Positions 27,925-36,880 of a stretch of DNA of 64,000 bases are shown here, piece by piece. The notes under the pieces were generated by a model. The model had not been told where the DNA came from. It searched no databases and saw only the letters and a list, made by a program, of their open reading frames with translations. The DNA is from Rubrivivax sp. (GTDB lineage Bacteria; Pseudomonadota; Gammaproteobacteria; Burkholderiales; Burkholderiaceae_C): contig JAURZM010000015.1 in assembly GCA_030653385.1 (NCBI GenBank), positions 1 to 64,000 of the forward strand, given 5' to 3'. The first letter of the stretch is position 1. Every line of letters begins with the position of its first letter. The position numbers and the translations under genes are program-made.

Positions 27925-27969
27925 AGGTTAGGCAGGCTGGCAGCGTGCGGAAATACGCCGTCTGGCGTA
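27925..27969 (-). promoter_or_regulatory. Putative urtA promoter with an adjoining dyad operator
   Basis: On the minus strand the perfect dyad TACGCC-AGAC-GGCGTA (27954-27969) directly abuts a -35-like TTTCCG (27948-27953). After a 17-base spacer comes a -10-like TAACCT (27925-27930). Both hexamers are weak, as expected for an activated promoter. The location fits an activator touching the -35, and a LuxR-type regulator is encoded nearby. No second copy of the dyad was found before ureA. Confidence 0.45.
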
Positions 27970-28032
27970 CAGGCATGGGGTCGGCGCAGGTGCAGCGCCT
28001 AGACTGCAGGGGTGTTGAAGCCACCTGCTCAA

Positions 28033-29085
28033 ATGTCAGTGCCTGTTCCCCCCAGACGCGGGCGGACGGCTGCGCTCATGGCTGCGCATGCCCTGGCCTT
28101 GGCCCTGGTTCTGCTACCTTCTGCGGCGCAGGCTCAGCTGCTGCCGCCCACCCTGCCCACACTGGATGGCCTGCCGCGCCCCAGCGCACCGCCGCCGGAA
28201 AAGGGGCCGGTGGTGCCGGCGCGTGTGGAACGTTGGCGGCAGGAAGCCAAGGCGCTGGAATTCGGCGAAGGCATGCCACGCGACCCGGTGCGTGCGGCCG
28301 AGCTGTACTGCCGCGCCGCACGCCATGGCGACGCCGAGTCGCAGTACAGCCTGGCCTGGATGATGACCAACTCGCGTGGCATCGAACGCAACGAAGCCGA
28401 GGCGGCACACCTGTTTGCGGCTGCCGCCGAGCAGGGTTACGTGCAGGCCAGCAACATCCTGGCGCGCATGGGCCAGCCGCTGGGCGCTCCGCCGCTGTGC
28501 CTGCGGCCGCCTGAAGAAGACCGGGCTGTGGCAGCCGCGGTCGCACCAGCGCCCCCTGCCCGCCCCACCGTGGCGGGCCAGGCTGCAATGCAGCGGCCCT
28601 CCCCACCACCGCTGCCCCGCCACGCACCCGAAGCCCTGGTGCGCTACGTGCAGCTGGCAGCGCCCGAGTACCAGCTCGAACCGCACCTGGTGCTGGCCTT
28701 CATCGCCACCGAGTCCAACTTCGATGCCGCCGCCCTGTCACCCAAAAACGCGCAGGGGCTGATGCAGCTGATTCCCGACACGGCCGCACGTTTTGGTGTG
28801 CGCAATGCCATGGACCCGGTGCAGAACGTGCGCGGTGGCATGGCCTACCTGCGCTGGCTGCTCGCGTATTACGAAGGCGACGTGGTGCTGGCCGCTGCGG
28901 CCTACAACGCCGGCGAAGGTGCGGTCGACCGCTACCGCGGTGTGCCGCCTTATGCCGAGACGCGGCAGTACGTGTGGAAGATCGTGCAGGCAGCCGGTGG
29001 GCTGATGAGACACGGCTTCGATGCCAAGGTCACGAAGCCTTCGGACAAGATGCCGCTGATGAACCGGCCCTGGCACGTGCGCTGA
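28033..29085 (+). CDS. Lytic transglycosylase (Sel1 repeats plus SLT domain)
   Basis: Periplasmic murein lytic transglycosylase. The chosen ATG (MSVPVPPRRGRTAALMAAHA) gives 350 residues and a charged signal peptide ending near PSAAQA. A GTG seven codons upstream is also possible. Two Sel1-like repeats (AAELYCRAARHGDAESQYSL and AAHLFAAAAEQGYVQASNIL) lead to a Pro-rich linker. The SLT domain then has catalytic Glu in FIATESNFD, AQGLMQLIPDTAARFGV, VRGGMAYLRWLL and AAAYNAGEGAVDRY. It is divergent from urtA and convergent with the response regulator, with no evident role in urea use. Confidence 0.92.
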   Translation: MSVPVPPRRGRTAALMAAHALALALVLLPSAAQAQLLPPTLPTLDGLPRPSAPPPEKGPVVPARVERWRQEAKALEFGEGMPRDPVRAAELYCRAARHGDAESQYSLAWMMTNSRGIERNEAEAAHLFAAAAEQGYVQASNILARMGQPLGAPPLCLRPPEEDRAVAAAVAPAPPARPTVAGQAAMQRPSPPPLPRHAPEALVRYVQLAAPEYQLEPHLVLAFIATESNFDAAALSPKNAQGLMQLIPDTAARFGVRNAMDPVQNVRGGMAYLRWLLAYYEGDVVLAAAAYNAGEGAVDRYRGVPPYAETRQYVWKIVQAAGGLMRHGFDAKVTKPSDKMPLMNRPWHVR

Positions 29086-29169
29086 GGTCAGGGCCGGCAG
29101 CCCGCCATCTCGTTCCAGATCGTCATCGGCGTGATCAGTGAGGTTGGCGAAAGTCCGGGCTCTGGCGGC

Positions 29170-30156
29170 CTACATCGGCGCCAGCTCGCGCACCCGCTGC
29201 ATGGCCACCGACGCCGCCGCGGTGCGTGTTTCCACACCCAGTTTTTCGTACACCCGTTCCAGGTGTTTTTTCACCGTCGCCGGGCTGCTGCCCAGGATGT
29301 CGCCGATGTCGCGGTTGGTCTTGCCCTTGGCCACCCAGTACAGGACCTCGCTTTCGCGCAGCGTCAGGCCGAAGGCCAGCATCGTTGCCTCCACCGTGGC
29401 GGCGTCGCTGACTTCGCGCAGCACGACGAGCCAGTCCTCGTCGACCGTCTTGCCCTGCAGCGTGGCGACCAGCTGGCGGGCGCTGCCGCCGATCACACCG
29501 GCGGTGGACAGCGGCCGCACCTCGCGGCCCTGCTCGGCCTGCTGCAGCCAGGCCAGCAGCGCTGCCGGCACCTGGTCGGGCAGCGTGTCGAAGTAAGCCG
29601 GCAGCCAGCGCCGTGCCAGCGGCGTCTGCCACACCAGCCGCGCCTGGCCACCCTGCAGGCGCACGGCGATGGTGGCGTGGCCGTAGGCGTCCAGCGCATT
29701 GCGCGCCTGCCGCGCCTGGCGGGCGGCCAGCATGTGGGCGGCCATTCGGGCCAGCACTTCAGGCGCGCGAATCGGCTTGGTGACGTAGTCCACGCCACCG
29801 GCTTCAAACGCCGCCAGCACATGTTCGGTGTCGGTCAGGCCGGTCATGAAGATGATCGGGATGTGCGCGGTTTCCGGCCCGGCCTTCAGGCGGCGTGCGA
29901 CCTCGAAGCCGTCGATGCCCGGCATCACCGCGTCCAGCAGCACGATGTCGGGGTCGGCCTGCGCCGCGCGCTGCAAGGCGCTGCTGCCGTCGGTGGCCAC
30001 CAGCACGGTGTAGCCGGCGGCGTCCAGCGCGTCGTGCAGGACAGCCAGGTTGTCGGGCACGTCGTCGACGATCAGCACCAGACCGGCGCTGCGCGGGTTG
30101 GCCAGGTCGATGGGGTGGTGCACCGGTTCAGGTGGGTTGAGCGTGGGCAAGGGCAT
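29170..30156 (-). CDS. LuxR/NarL-type response regulator paired with the permease-kinase
   Basis: Two-component DNA-binding regulator of 328 residues. The receiver domain runs from about residue 25 (LVLIVDDVPDN) to 145, with the phosphoacceptor Asp in DIVLLDAVMPGIDGF, the conserved Thr in FMTGL and Lys in VTKPIRAPE. A middle region of about 100 residues looks PAS-like but I cannot assign it firmly. The C-terminal HTH is LTLRESEVLYWVAKGKTNRD followed by SSPATVKKHLERVYEKLGV. It overlaps the kinase gene by 29 bases, so the two are one operon. Targets are unproven; the neighbouring urt and ure genes are the obvious guess. Confidence 0.93.
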   Translation of the reverse strand: MPLPTLNPPEPVHHPIDLANPRSAGLVLIVDDVPDNLAVLHDALDAAGYTVLVATDGSSALQRAAQADPDIVLLDAVMPGIDGFEVARRLKAGPETAHIPIIFMTGLTDTEHVLAAFEAGGVDYVTKPIRAPEVLARMAAHMLAARQARQARNALDAYGHATIAVRLQGGQARLVWQTPLARRWLPAYFDTLPDQVPAALLAWLQQAEQGREVRPLSTAGVIGGSARQLVATLQGKTVDEDWLVVLREVSDAATVEATMLAFGLTLRESEVLYWVAKGKTNRDIGDILGSSPATVKKHLERVYEKLGVETRTAAASVAMQRVRELAPM

Positions 30157-33100
30157 GTTGAATCACCGGTGTCATGCGGTCGAACTGGAAGTTGTGCGCC
30201 AGCGAGCGCAGCGGCGCCAGCCAGGCGGCGGTGTCGGGGCGGGTGCTTTCGATCTGGTCCAGCACCTGATGCACACCACGCGGGTAGCCCAGGTTCACGA
30301 CCTCGTGCAAGGCCAGCAACTGCTCGCGTGTGGGGCGTGGTGCGTTGGCCGGCACGGCCGCGGGGGGTGGCGCGGGCGCCGTGGTCAGCCACTGCAACGC
30401 CAGCTTCGTGCCCAGCCAGTCCAGCAGCTCGTCGAAGCGCACGGGCTTGGTGATGAAGTCGGCCGCGCCGATACCGACGTCGTTGTCCTGCCCCTTGTCG
30501 AAGGCATTGGCCGACACGATGGCCACCGGCGCGCTGCTCAAGTGCTGGCGGCGCAAGGTGCGGATGGTTTCCCAGCCGTCGATGCCGGGCATCGCCAGGT
30601 CCATCAGGATGGCGTCGACGCTCTTTTCGGCCAGCAGGCCCAGCGCCGCGGTGCCCGAGCCGGCTTCCATGACCTCGAAGCCCAGGGCCTGCAGGCGACG
30701 CGCCAGCAGCGTGCGGTCGACCTCTTCGTTGTCGACCACCAGGATGCGGCGGCGGGCGCCTGCAAACCCCGCCCTCGGTGCTGCCGGCCGCGGCGCGCTG
30801 ACGCCCCGCAGCTCGGGCAGGAACAGGCGCACGCGGAACAGCGTGCCGGCGGCCATGTCGCCAGCGGCGCCGGCGGTGCGTGAAGACACCGTCATCTCGC
30901 CACCCATCAGGTCGGTCAGCATCTTGGCGATGGTCAGGCCCAGGCCCGTGCCGCCGGCACCACTGCCGGCAGGTGCGCCGGCTGCGTGCGCGCCACGCGA
31001 GAAGGGTTCGAAGATGCGCTCGATGTCGGCCGGCGCAATTCCGGGGCCGGTGTCTTCGATCTCGAAAACCGCCATGTCGCGCACGTGCGCGCCGCGGAAG
31101 GTGACCCGCCCTTGCTGCGTGAACTTGACGGCATTGCCCAGCACGTTGATCAGGATCTGCGTCAGCCGCCTTTCGTCGGCCCGCACCAGCTGCGGCGCAC
31201 CTTCGATGTCGTGTTCGAAGTGCAGGCCCTTGCTGACGGCCTGCAGTTCGAACAGCTGCACGATCTGCTGCAGGTTCTCGCGCAGGCGCATCGGCCGCGG
31301 TTCCAGCGCCAGCTTGCCCCCTTCGATGCGCGCGATGTCCAGCGTGCCTTCGATCAGGCTCAGCAGGTGTTCCCCACCGCGGCGGATGACCCCCACGCTC
31401 TGCTTGCGGTGTGGTGGCATGGCCGGGTCTTCGTCCAGCAGCTGCGCGTAACCCAGGATGCTGTTCAGCGGCGTGCGCAGTTCGTGGCTGATGGCGCTGA
31501 TGTAGCGGGTCTTGGCCTGGTTGGCCGCATCGGCGGCGCGTTTGGCGCGCTGCAGCTCTTCGTCGGTGCGCGCGTGAGATTCGATCTCCTTGACCAGCGC
31601 CTCGGTCTGGCGGTTGCTTTCTTCCTGCGCCACGCGCCGGCTGATCTGCGTCAGCACCAGCCACCAGCCGATGACACCGCCCACCAGCAGCAGCGCGCAG
31701 TAGGCCTTGATGAAACCGGCCCGCAACGCGGGGGCGGCGCTGGCCAGGTCGGGCTCGGCCAGTTGCCGCAGTTCGACCTGGTACAGCATGTACAGCAGAC
31801 CGGCCAGCGCAGGCGCCACCCAGGCCATCAGCAGCAGGTAGCGGCCGAGGCCGGTGTCCAGCTGCGGCCACCAGGCGCGCGGTGTCAGGCCTTGCAGGAC
31901 GGCATTGAACTGCAGCCGCGCGCGCGCTTCTTCGGGCTTGCACAGGTCGTGGCAGCGGGCGTCGAGCGAACAGCACAGGCTGCAGATGGGCCCACCGTAG
32001 GCGGGGCACTGCGCCATGTCCTCACCTTCGTATTCCCGCTCGCAGATGACACAGTGGCGCTGCAGCTTGGCGCCGAGGTAGGCACCGGGTTCGCTGCGGC
32101 GGGCGATGTAGTAGCGGCCCTTCGTGCCCCAGGCGATGAGCGGCGCCGTGACAAAGGCCACCACCATGGCAATCACCGCCGAAAAGGCCTGTGCCATGGG
32201 TCCGAAGACCCCCAGCCAGGCCAGCATGGACAGCACCGAGGCCAGCCCCATCGCGCCCACGCCCACCGGGTTGATGTCGTACAGGTGCGCACGCTTGAAC
32301 TCCACACCCTTGGGGCTCAGGCCCAGCGGCTTGTTGACCACCAGGTCGGCCACCACGGCCATGATCCAGCTGATGGCGATGTTGCTGTACAGGCCCAGCA
32401 CACCGCCGATGGCCTTGAAGACCTCCAGCTCCATCAGCATCAGCGCGATCAGCGTGTTGAACACGACCCACACCACACGCCCCGGGTGGCTGTGGGTGAC
32501 ACGTGCAAAGAAATTGCTCCAGGCCAGGCTGCCCGCGTAGGCATTCGTGACGTTGATCTTCAGCTGGCTCACCACCACCAGCAGCACGGTGGCACCCAAC
32601 GCCCAGCCGTATTGCGAAAACACCAGCTCGTAGGCCGCCAGGTACATCTGGTTGGGGTCGACCACACGGTCGGCCGGCACCAGCGTCAGCGCCAGGTAGG
32701 CCAGCAACGCGCCGCCCAGCATCTTGGCCACACCGGGCAGCACCCAGCCGGGCCCACCCACCAGCACCGCAGCCCACCAGCGCACGCGGTTGGCGGGTGT
32801 TTTTTCGGGCATGAAACGCAGGTAGTCCACCTGCTCGCCCATCTGCGTGATCAGGGCCACGCCCACCGTCAGCGCGCCGCCGAAGAGCAGCGGGTTGAAG
32901 CTGCCGCCCCCGCCCGCTTCACCGGCTTCACCGGCGTAGGTGCGCAGGTCGGCCACCAGCGTGGGGTGGGCCTGGAAGACGAAGACGTAGGGCACCACCA
33001 GCAGCACCAGCCACAGCGGCTGTGTCCAGACCTGGAAGCGGCTGATCACGGTGACGCCGTGGGTGACCATCGGAATCACCACCAGCGCGCTGATCAGGTA

Positions 33101-33607
33101 ACCCCAGGCCGGCGGGATGTCGAACAGCAGCTCCAGCGCGTAGGCCATGATGGCCGCTTCCAGCGCAAAGAAGATGAAGGTGAAGCTGGCGTAGATGAGG
33201 CTCGTGACGGTGCTGCCGAGGTAGCCGAAGCCAGCCCCGCGGGTGAGCAGGTCCATGTCCAGCCCGTGCCTGGCCGCATACACGCTGATGGGCAGACCCG
33301 CGGCAAAGATGATGGCCGCGGTGGCCAGCACGGCCCAGAAGGTGTTGACGAAGCCGAACTGCAGCAGCAGCGTGGCCCCCAGCGCTTCCAGCACCAGGAA
33401 ACTGGCGGCGCCGCCCAGCGCGGTGTGGGCCACGCGCCATTCGCTCCACTTGCGAAAAGAACGTGGCGTGAAACGCAGCGCGTAGTCTTCGAGCGTTTCG
33501 CTGGCGACCCAGGCGTTGTAGTCGCGGCGCACCTTGATGACACGCTGCTGCGGCTGGGGCGGCTGCGGCGGCTGCTGCGATGAAGGGGATGGGGTTTCGG
33601 CTTCCAT
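30128..33607 (-). CDS. Hybrid histidine kinase with NCS1-permease-like sensor domain and eight-cysteine motif
   Basis: Membrane sensor kinase of 1159 residues from the chosen start [14 protein letters not shown]; earlier starts up to 33703 are possible. Residues about 60-500 carry about twelve hydrophobic segments resembling nucleobase:cation symporter-1 permeases ([39 protein letters not shown]). Residues 519-556 hold eight cysteines, beginning CVIC and ending LCK. Two more membrane segments follow at about 590-660, then the dimerisation box [19 protein letters not shown] with His708. The ATPase domain has [29 protein letters not shown] and [10 protein letters not shown]. The receiver has Asp1003 in [13 protein letters not shown], and a helical tail of about 70 residues follows. 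It likely senses urea, a purine or a related solute. This is inferred from the fold and the neighbours only. Confidence 0.9.
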   Translation of the reverse strand: MEAETPSPSSQQPPQPPQPQQRVIKVRRDYNAWVASETLEDYALRFTPRSFRKWSEWRVAHTALGGAASFLVLEALGATLLLQFGFVNTFWAVLATAAIIFAAGLPISVYAARHGLDMDLLTRGAGFGYLGSTVTSLIYASFTFIFFALEAAIMAYALELLFDIPPAWGYLISALVVIPMVTHGVTVISRFQVWTQPLWLVLLVVPYVFVFQAHPTLVADLRTYAGEAGEAGGGGSFNPLLFGGALTVGVALITQMGEQVDYLRFMPEKTPANRVRWWAAVLVGGPGWVLPGVAKMLGGALLAYLALTLVPADRVVDPNQMYLAAYELVFSQYGWALGATVLLVVVSQLKINVTNAYAGSLAWSNFFARVTHSHPGRVVWVVFNTLIALMLMELEVFKAIGGVLGLYSNIAISWIMAVVADLVVNKPLGLSPKGVEFKRAHLYDINPVGVGAMGLASVLSMLAWLGVFGPMAQAFSAVIAMVVAFVTAPLIAWGTKGRYYIARRSEPGAYLGAKLQRHCVICEREYEGEDMAQCPAYGGPICSLCCSLDARCHDLCKPEEARARLQFNAVLQGLTPRAWWPQLDTGLGRYLLLMAWVAPALAGLLYMLYQVELRQLAEPDLASAAPALRAGFIKAYCALLLVGGVIGWWLVLTQISRRVAQEESNRQTEALVKEIESHARTDEELQRAKRAADAANQAKTRYISAISHELRTPLNSILGYAQLLDEDPAMPPHRKQSVGVIRRGGEHLLSLIEGTLDIARIEGGKLALEPRPMRLRENLQQIVQLFELQAVSKGLHFEHDIEGAPQLVRADERRLTQILINVLGNAVKFTQQGRVTFRGAHVRDMAVFEIEDTGPGIAPADIERIFEPFSRGAHAAGAPAGSGAGGTGLGLTIAKMLTDLMGGEMTVSSRTAGAAGDMAAGTLFRVRLFLPELRGVSAPRPAAPRAGFAGARRRILVVDNEEVDRTLLARRLQALGFEVMEAGSGTAALGLLAEKSVDAILMDLAMPGIDGWETIRTLRRQHLSSAPVAIVSANAFDKGQDNDVGIGAADFITKPVRFDELLDWLGTKLALQWLTTAPAPPPAAVPANAPRPTREQLLALHEVVNLGYPRGVHQVLDQIESTRPDTAAWLAPLRSLAHNFQFDRMTPVIQHALAHAQPT

Positions 33608-33712
33608 GGACAGCCCGTACACCGCAAGCCACGGGCCAGGGCCGGGCTTGCCCGGCATGGCGCGGCCCCACGCCCGCATTACGATGGCACGAAACGTGAA
33701 CACACCGCTGCC

Positions 33713-34015
33713 ATGGACCTGACCCCGCGAGAGAAAGACAAGCTGCTGCTCTTCACCGCCGGCTTGCTGGCCGAACGCCGCAAGGCACGCGGACTGAAGC
33801 TGAACGTGCCCGAGAGCATTGCGCTGATCAGCTGCGCCATCCTGGAAGGTGCACGCGACGGCAAGACCGTGGCCCAGTTGATGAGCGAGGGCAAAACCGT
33901 GCTATTGCGCAACGACGTGATGGAGGGCGTGGCCGACATCGTGAGCGAGATCCAGGTCGAAGCCACCTTCCCCGATGGCACCAAATTGGTGACCGTGCAC
34001 CAACCTATTGCATGA
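33713..34015 (+). CDS. ureA: Urease gamma subunit UreA
   Basis: Smallest structural subunit of nickel urease, which hydrolyses urea to ammonia and carbamate. The 100 residues from [20 protein letters not shown] to VTVHQPIA match the family over its full length ([40 protein letters not shown]). It is divergent from the kinase with about 105 bases between the proposed starts. The A of its stop codon is directly followed by palindromic element copy C, which separates it from ureB. Confidence 0.98.
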   Translation: MDLTPREKDKLLLFTAGLLAERRKARGLKLNVPESIALISCAILEGARDGKTVAQLMSEGKTVLLRNDVMEGVADIVSEIQVEATFPDGTKLVTVHQPIA

Positions 34016-34100
34016 GCCCCCAAGCTCGCTATCGCTCGCTGCCCCCCGAGGGGGGTGTCCGCCAACGGCCCGGCAAAGCCGGTTCCGTGGCGGGAGGCTT
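34016..34100. repeat. Dispersed palindromic element, copy C (between ureA and ureB)
   Basis: The copy begins GCCCCCAAGCTCGCTATCGC, continues TCGCTGCCCCCCGAGGGGGG and ends AAAGCCGGTTCCGTGGCGGG. It is the reverse complement form of copies A and B and begins at the base after the ureA stop. Its GC-rich hairpins lie inside the urease operon and may affect transcript stability or the ratio of UreA to UreB. Confidence 0.85.
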
Positions 34101-34112
34101 GATCTGGACTGC

Positions 34113-34135
34113 GGCGCCTTTTTGGCGCCTTGGAG
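34113..34135 (+). promoter_or_regulatory. Hairpin and ribosome site before ureB
   Basis: GGCGCC-TTTTT-GGCGCC (34113-34129) can form a six-base-pair hairpin. It ends two bases before the GGAG Shine-Dalgarno (34132-34135) that serves the TTG start of ureB at 34143. Such a stem close to the ribosome site could modulate initiation. This is structural inference only. Confidence 0.45.
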
Positions 34136-34142
34136 CGTTGAA

Positions 34143-34448
34143 TTGATTCCTGGCGAACTTCTCATCGACGACGGCGAGCACGAGCTCAACCCCGGTCGCG
34201 ACAAGCTCAGCATCACGGTGGCCAACAGCGGCGACCGGCCCATCCAGGTTGGGTCGCACTACCACTTCGCGGAAACCAATGCCGCGCTGGTGTTCGACCG
34301 CCAGGCGGCCAAGGGCATGCGGCTGAACATCGCCAGCGGCACCGCGGTTCGCTTCGAGCCAGGGCAGGAACGCACGGTCACCTTGGTGCCGTACGGCGGG
34401 CGCCGGCAGGTCTGGGGCTTCCGCGGCCTTGTGAACGGAGCTGTCTGA
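34143..34448 (+). CDS. ureB: Urease beta subunit UreB (TTG start)
   Basis: Structural subunit of urease. Homology begins exactly at [20 protein letters not shown], so the start is the TTG at 34143 with GGAG seven bases upstream; this gives the family's usual 101 residues. The frame is open upstream through the palindromic element but unrelated. Motifs are [35 protein letters not shown] and [17 protein letters not shown]. Its stop overlaps the ureC start (TGATG). Confidence 0.96.
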   Translation: MIPGELLIDDGEHELNPGRDKLSITVANSGDRPIQVGSHYHFAETNAALVFDRQAAKGMRLNIASGTAVRFEPGQERTVTLVPYGGRRQVWGFRGLVNGAV

Positions 34449-36178
34449 TGAGCAGAACCATCGGCCGCCGCGCTTATGCCGAGATGTACGGCCCCACCGT
34501 GGGCGACCGCGTGCGCCTGGCCGACACCGGCCTGATCATCGAAGTGGAAAAGGACTTCACGCTGAACGCCGGCGGTTACGGCGAAGAGGTCAAGTTCGGC
34601 GGCGGCAAGACCATCCGCGACGGCATGGGCCAGAGCCAGGTGGTCAACGGCCCCGGCCACCACGAAGCACACGACGTCGTCATCACCAACGCGCTGATCG
34701 TCGACACCTGGGGCATCGTCAAGGCCGACATCGGCATCAAGGGCTGCCGCATCGCCGCCATCGGCAAGGCCGGCAACCCCGACGTGCAGCCGGGTGTCGA
34801 CATCGTCATCGGCCCGGGCACCGAGATCATTGCCGGTGAAGGTTTGATCGTCACCGCCGGTGGCATCGACAGCCACATCCACTTCATCTGCCCGCAGCAG
34901 ATCGAAGAAGCGCAGATGTCGGGCATCACCACGATGCTGGGCGGCGGCACCGGCCCGGCCACCGGCACGCTGGCCACCACGGCCACACCCGGGCCCGAGA
35001 ACCTGCACCGCATGCTGCAGGCCGCCGATGCGTTCCCGATGAACCTGGGCTTTCTGGGCAAGGGCAACGCCAGCCAGGCCGCCGCGCTGAGCCAGCAGAT
35101 TGCCGCCGGCGCCATCGGCCTGAAACTGCACGAAGACTGGGGCACCACACCGGCGGCCATCAGCAACTGCCTGGACGTGGCCGAAGTGACCGACACGCAG
35201 GTCAGCATCCACAGCGACACGCTGAATGAAAGTGGCTTCGTCGAAGACACCATCGCAGCCACCCGTGGCCGCACGCTGTGTGCCTTCCACACCGAAGGCG
35301 CCGGGGGTGGCCACGCGCCCGACATTCTGCGTGTGGTGGGCGAAGCCAACTTCCTGCCCTCGTCGACCAACCCGACCATGCCCTACACCGCCAACACGGT
35401 GGACGAGCACCTGGACATGCTGATGGTGTGCCACCACCTGGACGCGTCCATCGCCGAAGACCTGGCCTTTGCCGAAAGCCGCATCCGCCGCGAAACCATC
35501 GCCGCCGAAGACGTGCTGCACGACCTGGGCGCGATCAGCATGATGTCGTCGGACAGCCAGGCCATGGGGCGGGTGGGTGAAGTCATCGTGCGCACCTGGC
35601 AGACGGCGCACAAGATGAAGGGGCAGCGCGGATCCTTGCCGGAAGACAGCGCACGCAACGACAACTTCCGCGTCAAGCGCTACATCGCCAAGTACACGAT
35701 CAACCCGGCCATCGCGAATGGCATCAGCCACGAAGTGGGCAGCCTGGAAGTGGGCAAGTGGGCCGACATCGTGTTGTGGCGCCCGGCGTTTTTTGGCGTC
35801 AAACCCAGCCTGATCCTGAAGGGCGGTTTCATCTCGGCTTCGCTGATGGGCGACGCCAATGCCAGCATCCCGACGCCGCAGCCGGTGCACTACCGGCCCA
35901 TGTTCGGCAGCTTCGGCAGCGTGCGGCACGCCACCAGCCTGACCTTCATGAGCCACACCGCGATGAACAACGAGCTGGGCGATCAGCTGGGCCTGAAAAA
36001 GCGCATGGCGGCGGTGCAGGGCTGCCGCAGCGTGAAAAAGGGCGACATGGTGCTGAACGGCTACCTGCCCAAGATGGAGATCGACCCGCAGACCTACCGC
36101 GTGCGGGCCGACGGGCAGTTGCTGACCTGCGACCCGGCGACGGTGCTGCCGATGGCGCAGAAGTACTTCCTGTTCTAA
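34448..36178 (+). CDS. ureC: Urease alpha (catalytic) subunit UreC
   Basis: Catalytic subunit binding two nickel ions through a carbamylated lysine. The 576 residues have the family length. Ligand motifs are [15 protein letters not shown] (two His), [15 protein letters not shown] (Lys that is carbamylated, then His), [16 protein letters not shown] (His residues), and the flap MVCHHLD with its catalytic His. [16 protein letters not shown] carries the metal-binding Asp. All look intact. It is coupled to ureB. Its end overlaps by four bases the 3' end of the antisense doc-like gene. Confidence 0.98.
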   Translation: MSRTIGRRAYAEMYGPTVGDRVRLADTGLIIEVEKDFTLNAGGYGEEVKFGGGKTIRDGMGQSQVVNGPGHHEAHDVVITNALIVDTWGIVKADIGIKGCRIAAIGKAGNPDVQPGVDIVIGPGTEIIAGEGLIVTAGGIDSHIHFICPQQIEEAQMSGITTMLGGGTGPATGTLATTATPGPENLHRMLQAADAFPMNLGFLGKGNASQAAALSQQIAAGAIGLKLHEDWGTTPAAISNCLDVAEVTDTQVSIHSDTLNESGFVEDTIAATRGRTLCAFHTEGAGGGHAPDILRVVGEANFLPSSTNPTMPYTANTVDEHLDMLMVCHHLDASIAEDLAFAESRIRRETIAAEDVLHDLGAISMMSSDSQAMGRVGEVIVRTWQTAHKMKGQRGSLPEDSARNDNFRVKRYIAKYTINPAIANGISHEVGSLEVGKWADIVLWRPAFFGVKPSLILKGGFISASLMGDANASIPTPQPVHYRPMFGSFGSVRHATSLTFMSHTAMNNELGDQLGLKKRMAAVQGCRSVKKGDMVLNGYLPKMEIDPQTYRVRADGQLLTCDPATVLPMAQKYFLF

Positions 36179-36567
36179 CCCCGTGTTTGCAAGTGGCTGC
36201 GCAGCCAGGCGGCGAACTCCACCTCGCCAAGGGTTCCGGCGGCCACAGCCAACATCGTGAGCACACAATCGCCGTCATCAGCGGTCAGCTCCAGCCCGTT
36301 GAGCAGCAGGAAGAGTTCAACGGCCACGAATGCCGTGCGCTTGTTGCCGTCGACGAAGGGGTGGTTGCGGGCGATGCCACAGCCGTATGCGGCAGCCAGA
36401 TCGGCCGCATCGGGTTTGCCGCACAGCGCCAGGTTTTGCGGCCGCGCCAGGGCCGATTCGAACAGGCCCATGTCGCGCGTGCCGGCCGCACCGCCGTGCT
36501 CGGCCAGTTGTTCATCGTGAACCGCCAGCAAAACTTGAGGGTCGATCCAGATCCAGGTGTTGTTCAC
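36175..36567 (-). CDS. Doc/Fic family toxin of a toxin-antitoxin pair
   Basis: Death-on-curing type toxin. Doc of phage P1 phosphorylates EF-Tu through an inverted Fic motif. The 130-residue protein has the catalytic signature [19 protein letters not shown] (about 67-85) and a typical N-terminal [19 protein letters not shown] with [12 protein letters not shown]. The four-base overlap with the antitoxin stop shows one operon. It lies antisense to and overlapping the ureC 3' end, so it is an insertion in the urease operon. The Fic loop has the Gly-Asn-Lys-Arg core, so activity is plausible. Confidence 0.9.
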   Translation of the reverse strand: MNNTWIWIDPQVLLAVHDEQLAEHGGAAGTRDMGLFESALARPQNLALCGKPDAADLAAAYGCGIARNHPFVDGNKRTAFVAVELFLLLNGLELTADDGDCVLTMLAVAAGTLGEVEFAAWLRSHLQTRG

Positions 36568-36788
36568 TTGGCCAACTCACGCAGCACATTGCGCCGCTTC
36601 TTCATCACCTCGCGCGCAGCGGACATCTGGGCCTCGAAGCCGGGGCTGTAAGGTGTCAACGTGACTCCATTGACCGCATCGGTGACAAACACCATGTCCC
36701 CTTTCTCCAGCTTCAGCCGCGCCAGCACTTCCTTGGGCAGGATCACGCCGACGGAATTGCCGATCTGGGTGAGCTTGAGTGCGGTCAT
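36564..36788 (-). CDS. AbrB/MazE-type antitoxin
   Basis: Small swapped-hairpin DNA-binding antitoxin of 74 residues, partner of the Doc-like toxin. The start at MTALKLTQIGNSVGVILPKE has GGAG seven bases upstream; a TTG four codons earlier is less likely. The IGNSVGVILPKEVLARLKLE segment is the MazE/AbrB signature. The C-terminal basic part ([19 protein letters not shown]) would bind and neutralise the toxin. It probably autoregulates through the A/T-rich repeat just upstream. Confidence 0.9.
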   Translation of the reverse strand: MTALKLTQIGNSVGVILPKEVLARLKLEKGDMVFVTDAVNGVTLTPYSPGFEAQMSAAREVMKKRRNVLRELAK

Positions 36789-36802
36789 GGTGGGCTCCAA
36801 AA

Positions 36803-36847
36803 AGTTATAACGAAAGTTATACTAACCGCAGCTTCCCGGGCTCACAA
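36803..36847 (-). promoter_or_regulatory. Putative toxin-antitoxin promoter and operator
   Basis: On the minus strand TTGTGA (36842-36847) and TAGTAT (36819-36824) are 17 bases apart, a good sigma70 pair. Overlapping and following the -10 are GTATAAC and GTTATAAC, near-repeats of an A/T-rich palindromic half-site (36803-36822). Antitoxin operators typically overlap the promoter this way. Confidence 0.5.
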
Positions 36848-36880
36848 GCCCAGTCCTCGACCCAACCGGAGCAGCAGGAC

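Noticed and set aside
30986..33583. Very long open frame (865 codons) on the plus strand
   Set aside because: It is antisense to the kinase and rich in His, Gln, Arg and Asp in the pattern typical of GC-rich shadow frames. No domain is recognisable.
33608..33712. A second copy of the urtA dyad before ureA
   Set aside because: No TACGCC-N4-GGCGTA or close variant is present in this 105-base gap, so shared control of ureA by the same site is not supported.
34259..36268. 669-codon minus-strand frame opposite ureC
   Set aside because: It is a shadow of ureC, with no family likeness and no ribosome site.
36175..36800. Prophage or integrative element at the toxin-antitoxin pair
   Set aside because: No integrase, attachment-site repeat or phage gene is nearby; only the two genes are inserted.
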